A DNA stretch of 64,000 bases from Pseudomonadota bacterium (GTDB taxonomy: Bacteria > Pseudomonadota > Gammaproteobacteria > Burkholderiales > Thiobacillaceae). Made by a program: the position numbers and the translations under genes. The notes beneath the pieces are model-generated. The model was not told where the DNA came from, searched no databases, and saw only the letters and a list, made by a program, of their open reading frames with translations. Within the stretch, counting starts at the first letter, position 1, and each line of letters opens with the position of its first letter. Location of the stretch: assembly GCA_021847835.1 (NCBI GenBank), contig JAJZPR010000011.1:25727-89726 (forward strand). The letters are read 5' to 3'. Shown piece by piece: positions 49,054-59,069 of this stretch.

Positions 49054-50131
49054 ACTCGTCCAGGTTTCGCAGGCCTACGGCTCGCGCGAAGTGGTGAAAA
49101 ACCTGTCCTTCAACTTGTTGCCGGGGCAGATCGGCTGCCTGCTCGGCCCCTCCGGCTGCGGCAAGACCACGGTGCTGCGCTGCATCGCCGGCTTCGAGCC
49201 GGTCGCCGCAGGCCATATCGAAATCGGCAATGAGACCGTGAGCAGCCCGGCCCGCCTCACCCCGCCGGAGAAACGCCAGATCGGCATGGTGTTCCAGGAC
49301 TATGCGCTGTTTCCGCATCTGACCGTGGCGGACAACATCGCCTTCGGTCTCGGCGCGCTCGGGAGAGAGGACAGGCAGCGCCGCGTGGACGCGCTGCTGG
49401 CGCTGACCGGATTATTGGAAACCGCGAACAAGTACCCGCACCAGCTCTCCGGCGGCCAGCAGCAGCGCGTGGCGCTGGCACGCGCGCTGGCGCCAAGACC
49501 GCGCCTGTTGCTGATGGACGAGCCCTTTTCCAACCTCGACGTGGAATTGCGCGAGCGTCTGTCGCTGGAAGTGCGCGACATCCTCAGGCGCGAAGGCATG
49601 ACCGCGTTGATCGTGACCCACGACCAGAACGAAGCCTTCGCGCTGGCCGACGTGGTCGGCGTGATGCACGAGGGCACCATCCAGCAGTGGGATACGCCCT
49701 ACAACCTCTATCACCGGCCGAGCAACCGCTTCGTGGCGGACTTCGTCGGCCAGGGCGTGTTCCTGCCGGGCATGGTGCTCAACAACGAAATGGTCGAAAT
49801 CGAGCTGGGCGTGCTGCACGGCATGATCCCCACCGACTGCGAGGCCACCGGCTGCGAGCACTGCGTGCATGACTGCTACGTGGACGTGCTGCTACGTCCC
49901 GACGACATCGTGCACGACGACGAGAGCCTGCTGCTGGCCGAAGTGGAGCACAAGGCCTTCCGCGGCGCCGAATTCCTCTACACCCTCAAGCTGCCGAGCG
50001 GCGCGCGCGCCCTGTCACTGGTGCCCTCGCACCACGACCACGCCATCGGCGAGAAGATCGGCATCAAGCTGGCGGTGGACCACGTCGTGGCCTACCGCCG
50101 GGCCGATGCAGACACTCACCGGATCGGCGGT

Positions 50132-50152
<21 letters not shown>
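49046..50152 (+). CDS. fbpC: Ferric iron ABC transporter ATPase with Cys cluster
   Basis: 368 aa. Walker [14 protein letters not shown]-loop [11 protein letters not shown], signature [16 protein letters not shown], Walker [14 protein letters not shown]-loop [11 protein letters not shown], then TOBE-like C-terminus. In it lies C-x4-C-x2-C-x3-C (Cys265, 270, 273, 277; [14 protein letters not shown]), a likely metal or iron-sulfur site not part of the core ABC fold. ATG 49046 with GGAGAG. Its 3' end overlaps convergent htpG by 21 bases. Confidence 0.93.
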
Positions 50153-52051
<1,899 letters not shown>

Positions 52052-52091
52052 GGCTTTTTCTCCCGTTAACGTATGTACCAAACGAGACGGA

Positions 52092-52119
52092 AGTTAAGGC
52101 TGTCCAGGGCCATTTCAAG
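52092..52119 (-). promoter_or_regulatory. Sigma32-like promoter of htpG
   Basis: Leftward: exact CTTGAAA (52113-52119), 13-base spacer, CCTTAACT (52092-52099). The -10 is poor. Confidence 0.5.
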
Positions 52120-52143
52120 TCCCTGCGGACCAGGAGTTGGTCC

Positions 52144-52689
52144 CTATATCCTGGAAGGTTCCAGGGTACCGTCGAGATTGAGGTCGTCGCAGTAATCGAG
52201 AAAATCGCCGCGCAGCGTGGAGAAATGCGTGCTGGCGGGAATGCCGACGGTCATCTGCACCGAAAACATCGGCGTGCCGGTGTGCGCCGCCGGATAGGTG
52301 CTGGTGTTGAGTTCCTCGATGTTGATGCCGTGGCGCGCGAAAAAACTGGACAGCTTGTTGACGATGCCGGGGTGGTCCATGGCCACGACTTCCACATGAT
52401 AGGGCACCATCGGCGTGGCCAGCGCGCGTTCGCGCGTGCGCTTGCACACGATGGCCAGGCCGAGCTGCTCGCCGATGGAAGGCATCAGGTCTTCCAGCTT
52501 GGACAGCGCATTCCAGGGGCCCGATACCAGCATGAGGATGGCGAACTGGCCGCCCAGCACCGCCATGCGGCTGGCCTCGATGTTGGCGCCGGCGTCGAGG
52601 ATGCGGTTGGTGAATTTCTCCACCAGCCCGACACGGTCTTCGCCGTTGGCGGTAATGACGAGGTATTCGGAATTTGCTGAAGTATTCAT
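52144..52689 (-). CDS. Glycine cleavage system regulator GcvR-like tandem ACT protein
   Basis: 181 aa, two ACT domains: VITANGEDRVGLVEKFTNRILDAGANIEASRMAVLGGQFAILMLV and VEVVAMDHPGIVNKLSSFFARHGINIEELNT. GcvR binds glycine and controls GcvA in enterics; no GcvA is near here, so target is uncertain. Confidence 0.88.
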   Translation of the reverse strand: MNTSANSEYLVITANGEDRVGLVEKFTNRILDAGANIEASRMAVLGGQFAILMLVSGPWNALSKLEDLMPSIGEQLGLAIVCKRTRERALATPMVPYHVEVVAMDHPGIVNKLSSFFARHGINIEELNTSTYPAAHTGTPMFSVQMTVGIPASTHFSTLRGDFLDYCDDLNLDGTLEPSRI

Positions 52690-52710
52690 TTTGATTAATG
52701 TCTTAATAGA

Positions 52711-52817
52711 TCAAGCCACAGAGATCACAGAGAAAACCCTCCAGGTTTGAGTTGCAGGCCAAGGCAGGTGGATTTGGTTTTGTCTTTTCTCTGTGTCCTC
52801 TGTGATCTCTGTGGCTG
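52711..52817. repeat. CTCTGTG inverted-repeat element, copy D
   Basis: Left arm TCAAGCCACAGAGATCACAG (52711-52730); right arm 52785-52816 with TTCTCTGTG, CTCTGTG, CTCTGTG heptamers ending GGCTGG. About 50-base centre. Between mutL and the GcvR-like gene. Confidence 0.85.
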
Positions 52818-52856
52818 GCTGTTTTCAGGAATTATACGTTCTCCAGGACATGCAAA

Positions 52857-54650
52857 TCACTCGCCGCGCCGGAACCATTTGTCGAGATCGGCGAGACTGA
52901 CCTGGAACCAGGTGGGGCGGCCGTGGTTGCACTGGCCGGCGCGCTCGGTGGCTTCCATTTCCCTCAATAGCGCATTCATCTCGGGAATGGAAAGCTTGCG
53001 GTTGGCGCGCACCGCTCCGTGGCAGGCGAGCGTGCCCAGCAGCTCGTTGCGGCGTTCGGTGACGAGGCGGCTCACGCCGTATTCGCGGACTTCGCGCAAG
53101 AGGTCGCGCGTCAGAGCCAGCGGGTCGGCGTCTTTCAACAGCGCCGGCACCGCACGCACCGCCACGGTGTTGGCGGCGATGGGATGGATGTCGAAGCCGA
53201 TGCCGGCAAGCGCCTCCTGGCTATCGCCGATGGCGGCGACGTCGCGCTCGTCGGCCGTCACCGTCACCGGGATCAGCAGCGTCTGGGTCGGCACGCGCTT
53301 CGCGTCGAATGCGCACTTGAGTTTTTCGTACACGACGCGCTCATGCGCGGCATGCATGTCGACCAGCACCAGGCCCCTGGCGTTCTGCGCCAGCACGTAG
53401 ACCCCGTGCAGCTGGCCGAGCGCGAAGCCGAGGGGATAGTCATGCGCAAGCTCTTCCGCTGCCGGCGCGACATCAGGCTCGCGCGACAGGGTCTCGTAGA
53501 AGGCCAGCGCCTCGCGGGCCTGCAACCGTATGGATGATTGAGCAGGGGCGGAGGATTCATATGGGCCGGCTTGCCTGACAATATCCCCCTCACCCCCCTC
53601 CCGCGAGGGGAGAGGGGAATTATAGGTTGCAGGCATTTGGTGCACGGCCTCCCGCGATTGCGCTGCGCTGCCCGAGAGCGCGCGCTCGACGGCATGGAAC
53701 AGGAACTGGTGCACGCCCCTGGAATCGCGAAAACGCACCTCGGTCTTGGCGGGGTGCACGTTCACGTCCACGCCCTCGGGCGGCAGGGTGAAAAACAGCG
53801 CATAGGCCGGATGGCGGTCGTGGTGGAGAATGTCGCGATAGGCTTCGCGCAGGGCATGGGCCACCACCTTGTCGCGCACGAAACGGCCATTGACGAAGAC
53901 GTACTGCGCATCGCGCCCGCTTTTCGAATAAGCCGGCAGCGCGGCCATGCCTTTCAAATTCAGCGGCCCGGCCTCCTCGTTCACCGAAACCGCGGCGGCC
54001 ACGAAATCCTCGCCCAGCACCGCGCCGATGCGCGCGTCGAGCGCCTGCGCCGGATAGCGCAGCTGCGCTCTTCCGTTATGCGTGAGCGTGAATGCCACGT
54101 CCGGGCGCGACAATGCCATGCGCCGCACGACTTCGGCGCAATGGGCATATTCGGTGGCCTCCGACTTGAGAAACTTGCGCCGCGCCGGGGTGTTGAAGAA
54201 CAGGTCGGCGACGGTGACGGTGGTGCCGCCAGAGAGCGCGGCTGGCTTCACCTGGCCGGGCGCCGCGCCTTCGGCCTCGATCTGGCTGGCGTGCGCGGCG
54301 CCGCGGCTGCGGCTGGCAAGGGAGACGCGTGCGACCGAAGCCATGCTGGCGAGCGCCTCGCCGCGGAAACCCAGGCTGGCGACGCGTTCGAGTTCTTCGA
54401 GCGCGCCGATCTTGCTGGTGGCGTGGCGCGCCAATGCGAGCGGCAGTTCGTCTGCGACAATGCCGGCGCCGTCGTCCTGCACCGCAAGCAGCTTGGCGCC
54501 GCCCTGCTCCAGCCTGATGTCGATTTTCGTCGCGCCGGCGTCGAGGCTGTTCTCGATGAGTTCCTTCAAGGCCGAGGCCGGCCGTTCGACCACCTCGCCT
54601 GCGGCGATTTGGGAAATGAGGATGTCGGGAAGGACTTGAATCGCGGGCAT
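52857..54650 (-). CDS. mutL: DNA mismatch repair protein MutL
   Basis: 597 aa. N-terminal GHKL ATPase: IAAGEVVERPASALKELIENSLDAGA, VQDDGAGI, RHATSKI, SLGFRGEALASMASVA; C-terminal domain with DMHAAHERVVYEKL, the DQHA(X)2E(X)4E endonuclease motif with Gln replaced by Met. In-frame in the linker, a REP-like repeat encodes SPLPSREGGEG (see 53581). First ATG after the palindromic gap; the linker insert is unlikely to affect function. Confidence 0.95.
   Translation of the reverse strand: MPAIQVLPDILISQIAAGEVVERPASALKELIENSLDAGATKIDIRLEQGGAKLLAVQDDGAGIVADELPLALARHATSKIGALEELERVASLGFRGEALASMASVARVSLASRSRGAAHASQIEAEGAAPGQVKPAALSGGTTVTVADLFFNTPARRKFLKSEATEYAHCAEVVRRMALSRPDVAFTLTHNGRAQLRYPAQALDARIGAVLGEDFVAAAVSVNEEAGPLNLKGMAALPAYSKSGRDAQYVFVNGRFVRDKVVAHALREAYRDILHHDRHPAYALFFTLPPEGVDVNVHPAKTEVRFRDSRGVHQFLFHAVERALSGSAAQSREAVHQMPATYNSPLPSREGGEGDIVRQAGPYESSAPAQSSIRLQAREALAFYETLSREPDVAPAAEELAHDYPLGFALGQLHGVYVLAQNARGLVLVDMHAAHERVVYEKLKCAFDAKRVPTQTLLIPVTVTADERDVAAIGDSQEALAGIGFDIHPIAANTVAVRAVPALLKDADPLALTRDLLREVREYGVSRLVTERRNELLGTLACHGAVRANRKLSIPEMNALLREMEATERAGQCNHGRPTWFQVSLADLDKWFRRGE
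53581..53624. repeat. REP-like palindrome inside mutL linker
   Basis: CCCTC-ACCCCCCTCCCGCGAGGGGAGAGGGG with complementary arms CTCCC/GGGGAG; read in mutL's frame it gives the telltale SPLPSREGGEG. Shares its core with the element at murI. Confidence 0.75.
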
Positions 54651-54709
54651 GCGGCATTATGCCAAAACCCGCGACTCACCCCCAGACGAACCCAAAAATA
54701 CTGAAACCA

Positions 54710-54725
54710 GATAACTGATAACTGA
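54710..54725. repeat. Tandem heptamer GATAACT x2
   Basis: Two consecutive GATAACT units plus GA in the 84-base gap between amiC and mutL. Confidence 0.4.
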
Positions 54726-54734
54726 CGACTAAAC

Positions 54735-55943
54735 TCACATTTCGCGCGCGACTTTCGTCCTGCCCGCAGGCGGATGCCTGTCGAAATAGGCCTTGATGCC
54801 GGAAAGAATTGCGCTGGCCAGCTTGTCCTGGTAGGCATCGTCGTTCAGGCGCCTTTCCTCTTCCGGGTTGGAGATGAAGGCGGTCTCCACCAGGATGGAG
54901 GGGATGTCCGGCGCCTTCAGCACGGCGAAGCCGGCCTGCTCGACCTCGTTCTTGTGCAGGGTGTTGACCTCGCCAATTTCCCTGAGCACATAGTTGGCGA
55001 GCCGCAGGCTGTCGTTGATGGTGGCAGTCTGCGAGAGATCGATCAACGTGCGCTTGAGGTACTGGTCCTTGACGTCGATGTTGACGCCGCCGATGAGGTC
55101 GGCATCGTTCTCGCGCTTGGCCAGCCACCTGGCGGCGACGGAAGTGGCGCCGTTCTCGGACAAGGCGAACACCGAAGAACCGCGCGCTTCGGGGCGAATG
55201 AAGGCATCGGCGTGCACCGAGACGAACAGATCGGCCTTGACGCCGCGCGCCTTGTTGACCCTTTCGTGCAGCGGGATGAAGTAGTCGCCGTCGCGGGTGA
55301 GATAGGCGCGCATGCTGGGCTCGGCGTCGATCTTGGCCTTGAGCTTGCGCGCCACCTTCAGGGTGACGTGCTTTTCCAGGCTGCCGCTGGCGCCTCTGGC
55401 GCCGGGGTCTTCGCCGCCGTGGCCGGCATCGATGGCGACCAGCATCAGGCGGTTGAACTTGGGCGCGCTGGCCTGGGCGGGCTTGTCGACCGGCTGCGTC
55501 TGCGCCAGGGACTGGGGCGCGTCAGCGGCCGAGTACAGGTCGATGACCAGGCGGTGGCCATAGTCGCCCATGGGACTCAGGGCAAAGACGGAGGGCTTGA
55601 CCGGGGTCTTGAGTTCGAAGACCAGGCGCATCACGCCGGGGCGATTCAGGCCGCTGCGCACATTCGTCACAAAAGGATCGGCTGGCGTGACCATGGAGGG
55701 CAGGCTCGCCAGGGTTTCGCTTGGGCTGATGCCCTCGACATCGATCACCAGACGCTCGGGATTGCTCAGCGTGAAATGCCTGAAACTGAGCGGCGCGTCG
55801 GATTCAAGGGTGATACGCGTGTAATCGGGCGAGGGCCATATGCGCGCGGCGGTCAGCGTGCCCGCGAATGCGCCGGCATTGAGCAGCATCAGCGCCATCG
55901 CCAGCCATGCGATCAACAGCTTGGGTAGTCTGAGGGTTGCCAT
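54735..55943 (-). CDS. amiC: N-acetylmuramoyl-L-alanine amidase AmiC-type
   Basis: 402 aa. Signal peptide/anchor (LLIAWLAMALMLLNAGAFA), AMIN domain (about 30-140, TRITLESDAPLSFRHFTLSN), then Amidase_3 catalytic domain: LVAIDAGHGGEDPGA with zinc His, SVHADAFIRPEARG, and the catalytic Glu in SILVETAFISNPEEERRL. Splits daughter-cell peptidoglycan in the periplasm. ATG 55943 with GAAGGAGA. Its 5' end overlaps tsaE by 31 bases. Confidence 0.95.
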   Translation of the reverse strand: MATLRLPKLLIAWLAMALMLLNAGAFAGTLTAARIWPSPDYTRITLESDAPLSFRHFTLSNPERLVIDVEGISPSETLASLPSMVTPADPFVTNVRSGLNRPGVMRLVFELKTPVKPSVFALSPMGDYGHRLVIDLYSAADAPQSLAQTQPVDKPAQASAPKFNRLMLVAIDAGHGGEDPGARGASGSLEKHVTLKVARKLKAKIDAEPSMRAYLTRDGDYFIPLHERVNKARGVKADLFVSVHADAFIRPEARGSSVFALSENGATSVAARWLAKRENDADLIGGVNIDVKDQYLKRTLIDLSQTATINDSLRLANYVLREIGEVNTLHKNEVEQAGFAVLKAPDIPSILVETAFISNPEEERRLNDDAYQDKLASAILSGIKAYFDRHPPAGRTKVAREM

Positions 55944-56383
55944 GTCTGCATCTCCTTCCTGCCTTGTGCGGAAAGCGCCTCGATGCGCGCCGCCCTGCCC
56001 TCGCCCGCCACTTCCAGCCGAATTTCCAGGTCCGGCCTGGGCAGCAGGCCTTTTGCTTTCTCGGGCCATTCCACCATGCAAAGCGTGCCGGCATTGCAGT
56101 CGTCGCGAAAGCCTGCATCCAGCCATTCTCTCGGATCGATCATCCTATACAAATCATAATGTTGCAAGACAAATCTAGACAAATCATAAGATTCGACCAG
56201 GGTATATGTTGGGCTTTTGACACGCCCCGCGTAGCCCAGGGCACGCAACAGACCCCTGACCAGGGTGGTCTTGCCCGCGCCGAGGTCGCCTCTGAGGTAC
56301 ACCACCCAGCCGGGTTTCAGCAATTCGGCAAGCCTGGCGCCCAGCGCCAGCGTCGCCGCCTCATCGGGCAGCGACAGACTCAT
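55913..56383 (-). CDS. tsaE: tRNA threonylcarbamoyladenosine ATPase TsaE
   Basis: 156 aa. P-loop GDLGAGKTTLVRGLLRALG, KSPTYTLVESYDL, and LCMVEWPEKAKGLLP. It provides ATPase function in t6A37 modification. ATG 56383 is used; ATG 56410 is in frame but overlaps the divergent queG start. Order tsaE-amiC-mutL is typical of proteobacteria. Confidence 0.93.
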   Translation of the reverse strand: MSLSLPDEAATLALGARLAELLKPGWVVYLRGDLGAGKTTLVRGLLRALGYAGRVKSPTYTLVESYDLSRFVLQHYDLYRMIDPREWLDAGFRDDCNAGTLCMVEWPEKAKGLLPRPDLEIRLEVAGEGRAARIEALSAQGRKEMQTWQPSDYPSC

Positions 56384-56404
56384 CACGGCGGTATCATCGG
56401 GTTC

Positions 56405-57469
56405 ATGCATGACTTGCTTGACTATACGAAACTGGTGCGCGACATCCGCGCCTGGGGACGCGAACTCGGTTTTGCCGATATCGGCATCAGCGGCATCGCG
56501 CTTGAGCGGGCCGAGCAGGAATTGCTGCGCTGGCTGGACAAGGGCTACCACGGCGACATGGATTATATGGCCACGCACGGCAGCAAGCGCACCCGCCCCG
56601 GCGAACTGGTGCCCGGCACCGTCAGCGTCATCAGCGCGCGCCTGCCCTACTGGCCCCAGGACGCCGCACCCGCCGGCGAAGTGCTGAACGATCCCGCGCT
56701 TGCCTATGTGTCCCGTTACGCCCTCGGCCGCGATTATCACAAGGTGCTGCGCGACCGCCTGCAGAAACTGGCCGCGCGCATCGAGGCGGCCGTCGGGCCG
56801 TTCGGCCATCGCGTGTTCACCGATTCCGCCCCGGTCATGGAAGTGGCGCTGGCGGCGCAAACCAAACTGGGCTGGCGCGGCAAGCACACTTTGCTGCTGA
56901 ACCGCGGGGCCGGCTCGTATTTCTTCCTGGGCGAGATCTACGCCAGCCTGCCGCTGCCGCCGGACGAATCCGCCTCCGCGCACTGCGGCACCTGCACCGC
57001 CTGTCTGGACAGCTGCCCGACGCGCGCCTTCGTCGCGCCCTACGTGCTGGATGCGCGGCGCTGCATTTCCTACCTCACCATCGAGCACAAGGACGGCATT
57101 CCCGTCGAGCTGCGCCCGCAGATGGGCAACCGCATCTACGGCTGCGACGACTGCCAGCTCGCCTGTCCGTGGAACCGCGAGGCCGCGCCCGGCATGCTGC
57201 CGGACTTCGATCCGCGACACGGGCTGGACGCCGTCACCCTCGTCGAGCTTTTCGCCTGGGACGAGGAGACCTTCCTCAAGCGCATGGAAGGCTCGGCCAT
57301 CCGCCGCATAGGCCACGAAAGATGGTTGAGGAATATCGCCGTGGCGCTGGGGAATGCGCCCCCCTCAGCGGAAACCCTTGCCGCGCTGGAAGCGCGCAGC
57401 CGGCATCCCTCGGAACTGGTGCGCGAGCATGTGACCTGGGCGCTCGCCCGGCTTCAGGCCGCCGGCTGA
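56405..57469 (+). CDS. queG: Epoxyqueuosine reductase QueG
   Basis: 354 aa. Cobalamin-binding N-domain (DIRAWGRELGFADIGISG, HGDMDYM, ADSAPV-like TDSAPVMEVALAAQ, GWRGKHTLLLNRGAGSYFFLGEI), then two [4Fe-4S] clusters: CGTCTACLDSCPT, CISYLTIEHK and CDDCQLACPWN. It performs the last step of queuosine in tRNA. It is divergent from tsaE; the two starts are about 21 bases apart and share a promoter region. Confidence 0.96.
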   Translation: MHDLLDYTKLVRDIRAWGRELGFADIGISGIALERAEQELLRWLDKGYHGDMDYMATHGSKRTRPGELVPGTVSVISARLPYWPQDAAPAGEVLNDPALAYVSRYALGRDYHKVLRDRLQKLAARIEAAVGPFGHRVFTDSAPVMEVALAAQTKLGWRGKHTLLLNRGAGSYFFLGEIYASLPLPPDESASAHCGTCTACLDSCPTRAFVAPYVLDARRCISYLTIEHKDGIPVELRPQMGNRIYGCDDCQLACPWNREAAPGMLPDFDPRHGLDAVTLVELFAWDEETFLKRMEGSAIRRIGHERWLRNIAVALGNAPPSAETLAALEARSRHPSELVREHVTWALARLQAAG

Positions 57470-57493
57470 GCCCGCAGTTCCGCCCGCGCTGCC

Positions 57494-58108
57494 CTAATTC
57501 ATGCGCAGCTCTCGCTGCGCGTGGCGTATCACCGAGGCGCCCGAGGTAAGCGCCAGCCCCGCCAGCACAAGGGCCACGGCGATGTCCGGCCAGCCCTGCG
57601 CCGTCGCCCACACGCCGCCCGCCGCCGCGATCACCGCAAGATTGCCAAGCGCATCGTTGCGCGAGCACAGCCACACCGAACGCGCCTGCGCATCGCCCTG
57701 GCGGTGGGCATAAAGCAGCACCGCCACACCGACGTTGACGGCAAGCGCCAACAGGCTCACCCCGGTCATGATGAAAGGCTCCGGCACGATGCCGGCCGCC
57801 CACTGCCAGGCCGACTTGCCCAGCACGAATACGCCGTATCCGATCATGAGCCAGCCCTTCCACAGCGCCGTGCGCGAGCGCCATATCGGCGCGAGCCCCA
57901 GCACGAACAGCGCCACCGCGTAATTGCCGGCATCGCCGAGAAAGTCGATCGCATCTGCGAGCAGCGACACCGATTCCGCCGCAAAGCTGGAAAACAGCTC
58001 GACGCCGAACATCAGTGCGTTGAGCACCAGCGCCACCCAGAGTGCGCGCCGGTAAGCAGGATTGGTCGGCCTGGTCTCGCAGGCCGTACCGCAATTGCAA
58101 CCACTCAT
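57494..58108 (-). CDS. Cation diffusion facilitator-like transporter with N-terminal Cys motif
   Basis: 204 aa, smaller than a full CDF. About six membrane segments with CDF residues FGVELFSSFAAESVSLLADAIDFLGDAGNY (Asp-x3-Asp in TM5-like helix repeated as DAIDFLGDAGN) and CSRNDALGNLAVIAAAG. N-terminus MSGCNCGTACETR (three Cys, CxCx3C) may sense or bind zinc or copper. It lacks the usual C-terminal cytoplasmic domain. ATG 58108; the base before it (TTG) is an alternate start. Divergent from murI. Confidence 0.88.
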   Translation of the reverse strand: MSGCNCGTACETRPTNPAYRRALWVALVLNALMFGVELFSSFAAESVSLLADAIDFLGDAGNYAVALFVLGLAPIWRSRTALWKGWLMIGYGVFVLGKSAWQWAAGIVPEPFIMTGVSLLALAVNVGVAVLLYAHRQGDAQARSVWLCSRNDALGNLAVIAAAGGVWATAQGWPDIAVALVLAGLALTSGASVIRHAQRELRMN

Positions 58109-58192
58109 CAATCAGCAACCTCTTCGCTTGCCCGTGCGGCACCCTCGCGCCGCAGGTAGAATGCCACTTTCCCAACCCTAATCTTGCCACGC

Positions 58193-59050
58193 ATGTCCAG
58201 CACTGCACACTCCTCCCTCACCCCAACCCTCTCCCGCATGGGGGAGAGGGGGCAAACGCTGGGCCCAAACCGATCAATCGGCGTATTCGACTCCGGCATC
58301 GGCGGCCTCACCGTCGTGCGCGCGCTCATGGAGCGGCTGCCGTTCGAGAACATCACCTACTTCGGCGACACCGCGCGCGTGCCCTACGGCGTGAAGTCGG
58401 TAGAGACCATTTCCCATTTCACCACCCAGATCGCCGAGTTCCTGCTGGAAAAAGAGGTCAAGCTGCTGATCATCGCCTGCAACACCATGGCCGCGGTGGC
58501 CGCCCAGGTGGTGCGCGACCTGTCGCCGGTGCCGGTGCTCGACGTGATCGACGCCGGCGCGGTGGCGGCGAAAAACGGCAAGCGCATCGGCGTCATCGGC
58601 ACCCCCACCACCATCAACAGCAATGCCTACGCCCGCGCCATCCATGACTACGCGCCCGATTCGCGCATCCATTCGCAGGCCTGCGCCCTGTTCGTGCCGC
58701 TGGTGGAAGAAGGCTGGCTGGAGCACGAGGTCACGCGGCTGACCGCAAAGGAATACCTGCGCCCCCTGCTGGCGGAACAGATCGACACCCTGGTGCTGGG
58801 CTGCACCCACTACCCGCTGCTGAAGCCGCTCTTGCATGAAGTGAGCGGGCCGGGCGTGCAACTGGTGGATTCGGCCGAAGCCATGGCCGAGCAGGCGGCC
58901 GCCGTATTGAATGAAAAAGGCCTGGCCAATCCAGGCCCCACGCCGCCGCGCTACGATTTCTACGTCACCGACGTACCGCTCAGGTTCCAGACCATAGGCG
59001 AGCGTTTCCTGGGGCGGACGCTCAACAATGTACACGTGGTGAAGTGGTAA
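58193..59050 (+). CDS. murI: Glutamate racemase with repeat-derived N-terminal extension
   Basis: 285 aa from ATG 58193. Core: IGVFDSGIGGLTVVRALMERLP, YFGDTARVPYGVKS, catalytic Cys in LLIIACNTMAAVA and second Cys in VLGCTHYPLLKPLL. It makes D-glutamate for peptidoglycan. The first about 25 residues (SLTPTLSRMGERG) are encoded by a REP-like element and are not part of the enzyme; ATG 58238 inside the repeat would give a nearly native start. Confidence 0.92.
   Translation: MSSTAHSSLTPTLSRMGERGQTLGPNRSIGVFDSGIGGLTVVRALMERLPFENITYFGDTARVPYGVKSVETISHFTTQIAEFLLEKEVKLLIIACNTMAAVAAQVVRDLSPVPVLDVIDAGAVAAKNGKRIGVIGTPTTINSNAYARAIHDYAPDSRIHSQACALFVPLVEEGWLEHEVTRLTAKEYLRPLLAEQIDTLVLGCTHYPLLKPLLHEVSGPGVQLVDSAEAMAEQAAAVLNEKGLANPGPTPPRYDFYVTDVPLRFQTIGERFLGRTLNNVHVVKW
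58212..58252. repeat. REP-like palindrome at 5' end of murI
   Basis: CCCTCACCCCAACCCTCTCC followed by CGCAT and GGGGGAGAGGGGGC; arms CCCTCTCCC/GGGGAGAGGG. Same core as 53581. Confidence 0.75.
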
Positions 59051-59069
59051 GCCAAAGTCGCCACGGCAC

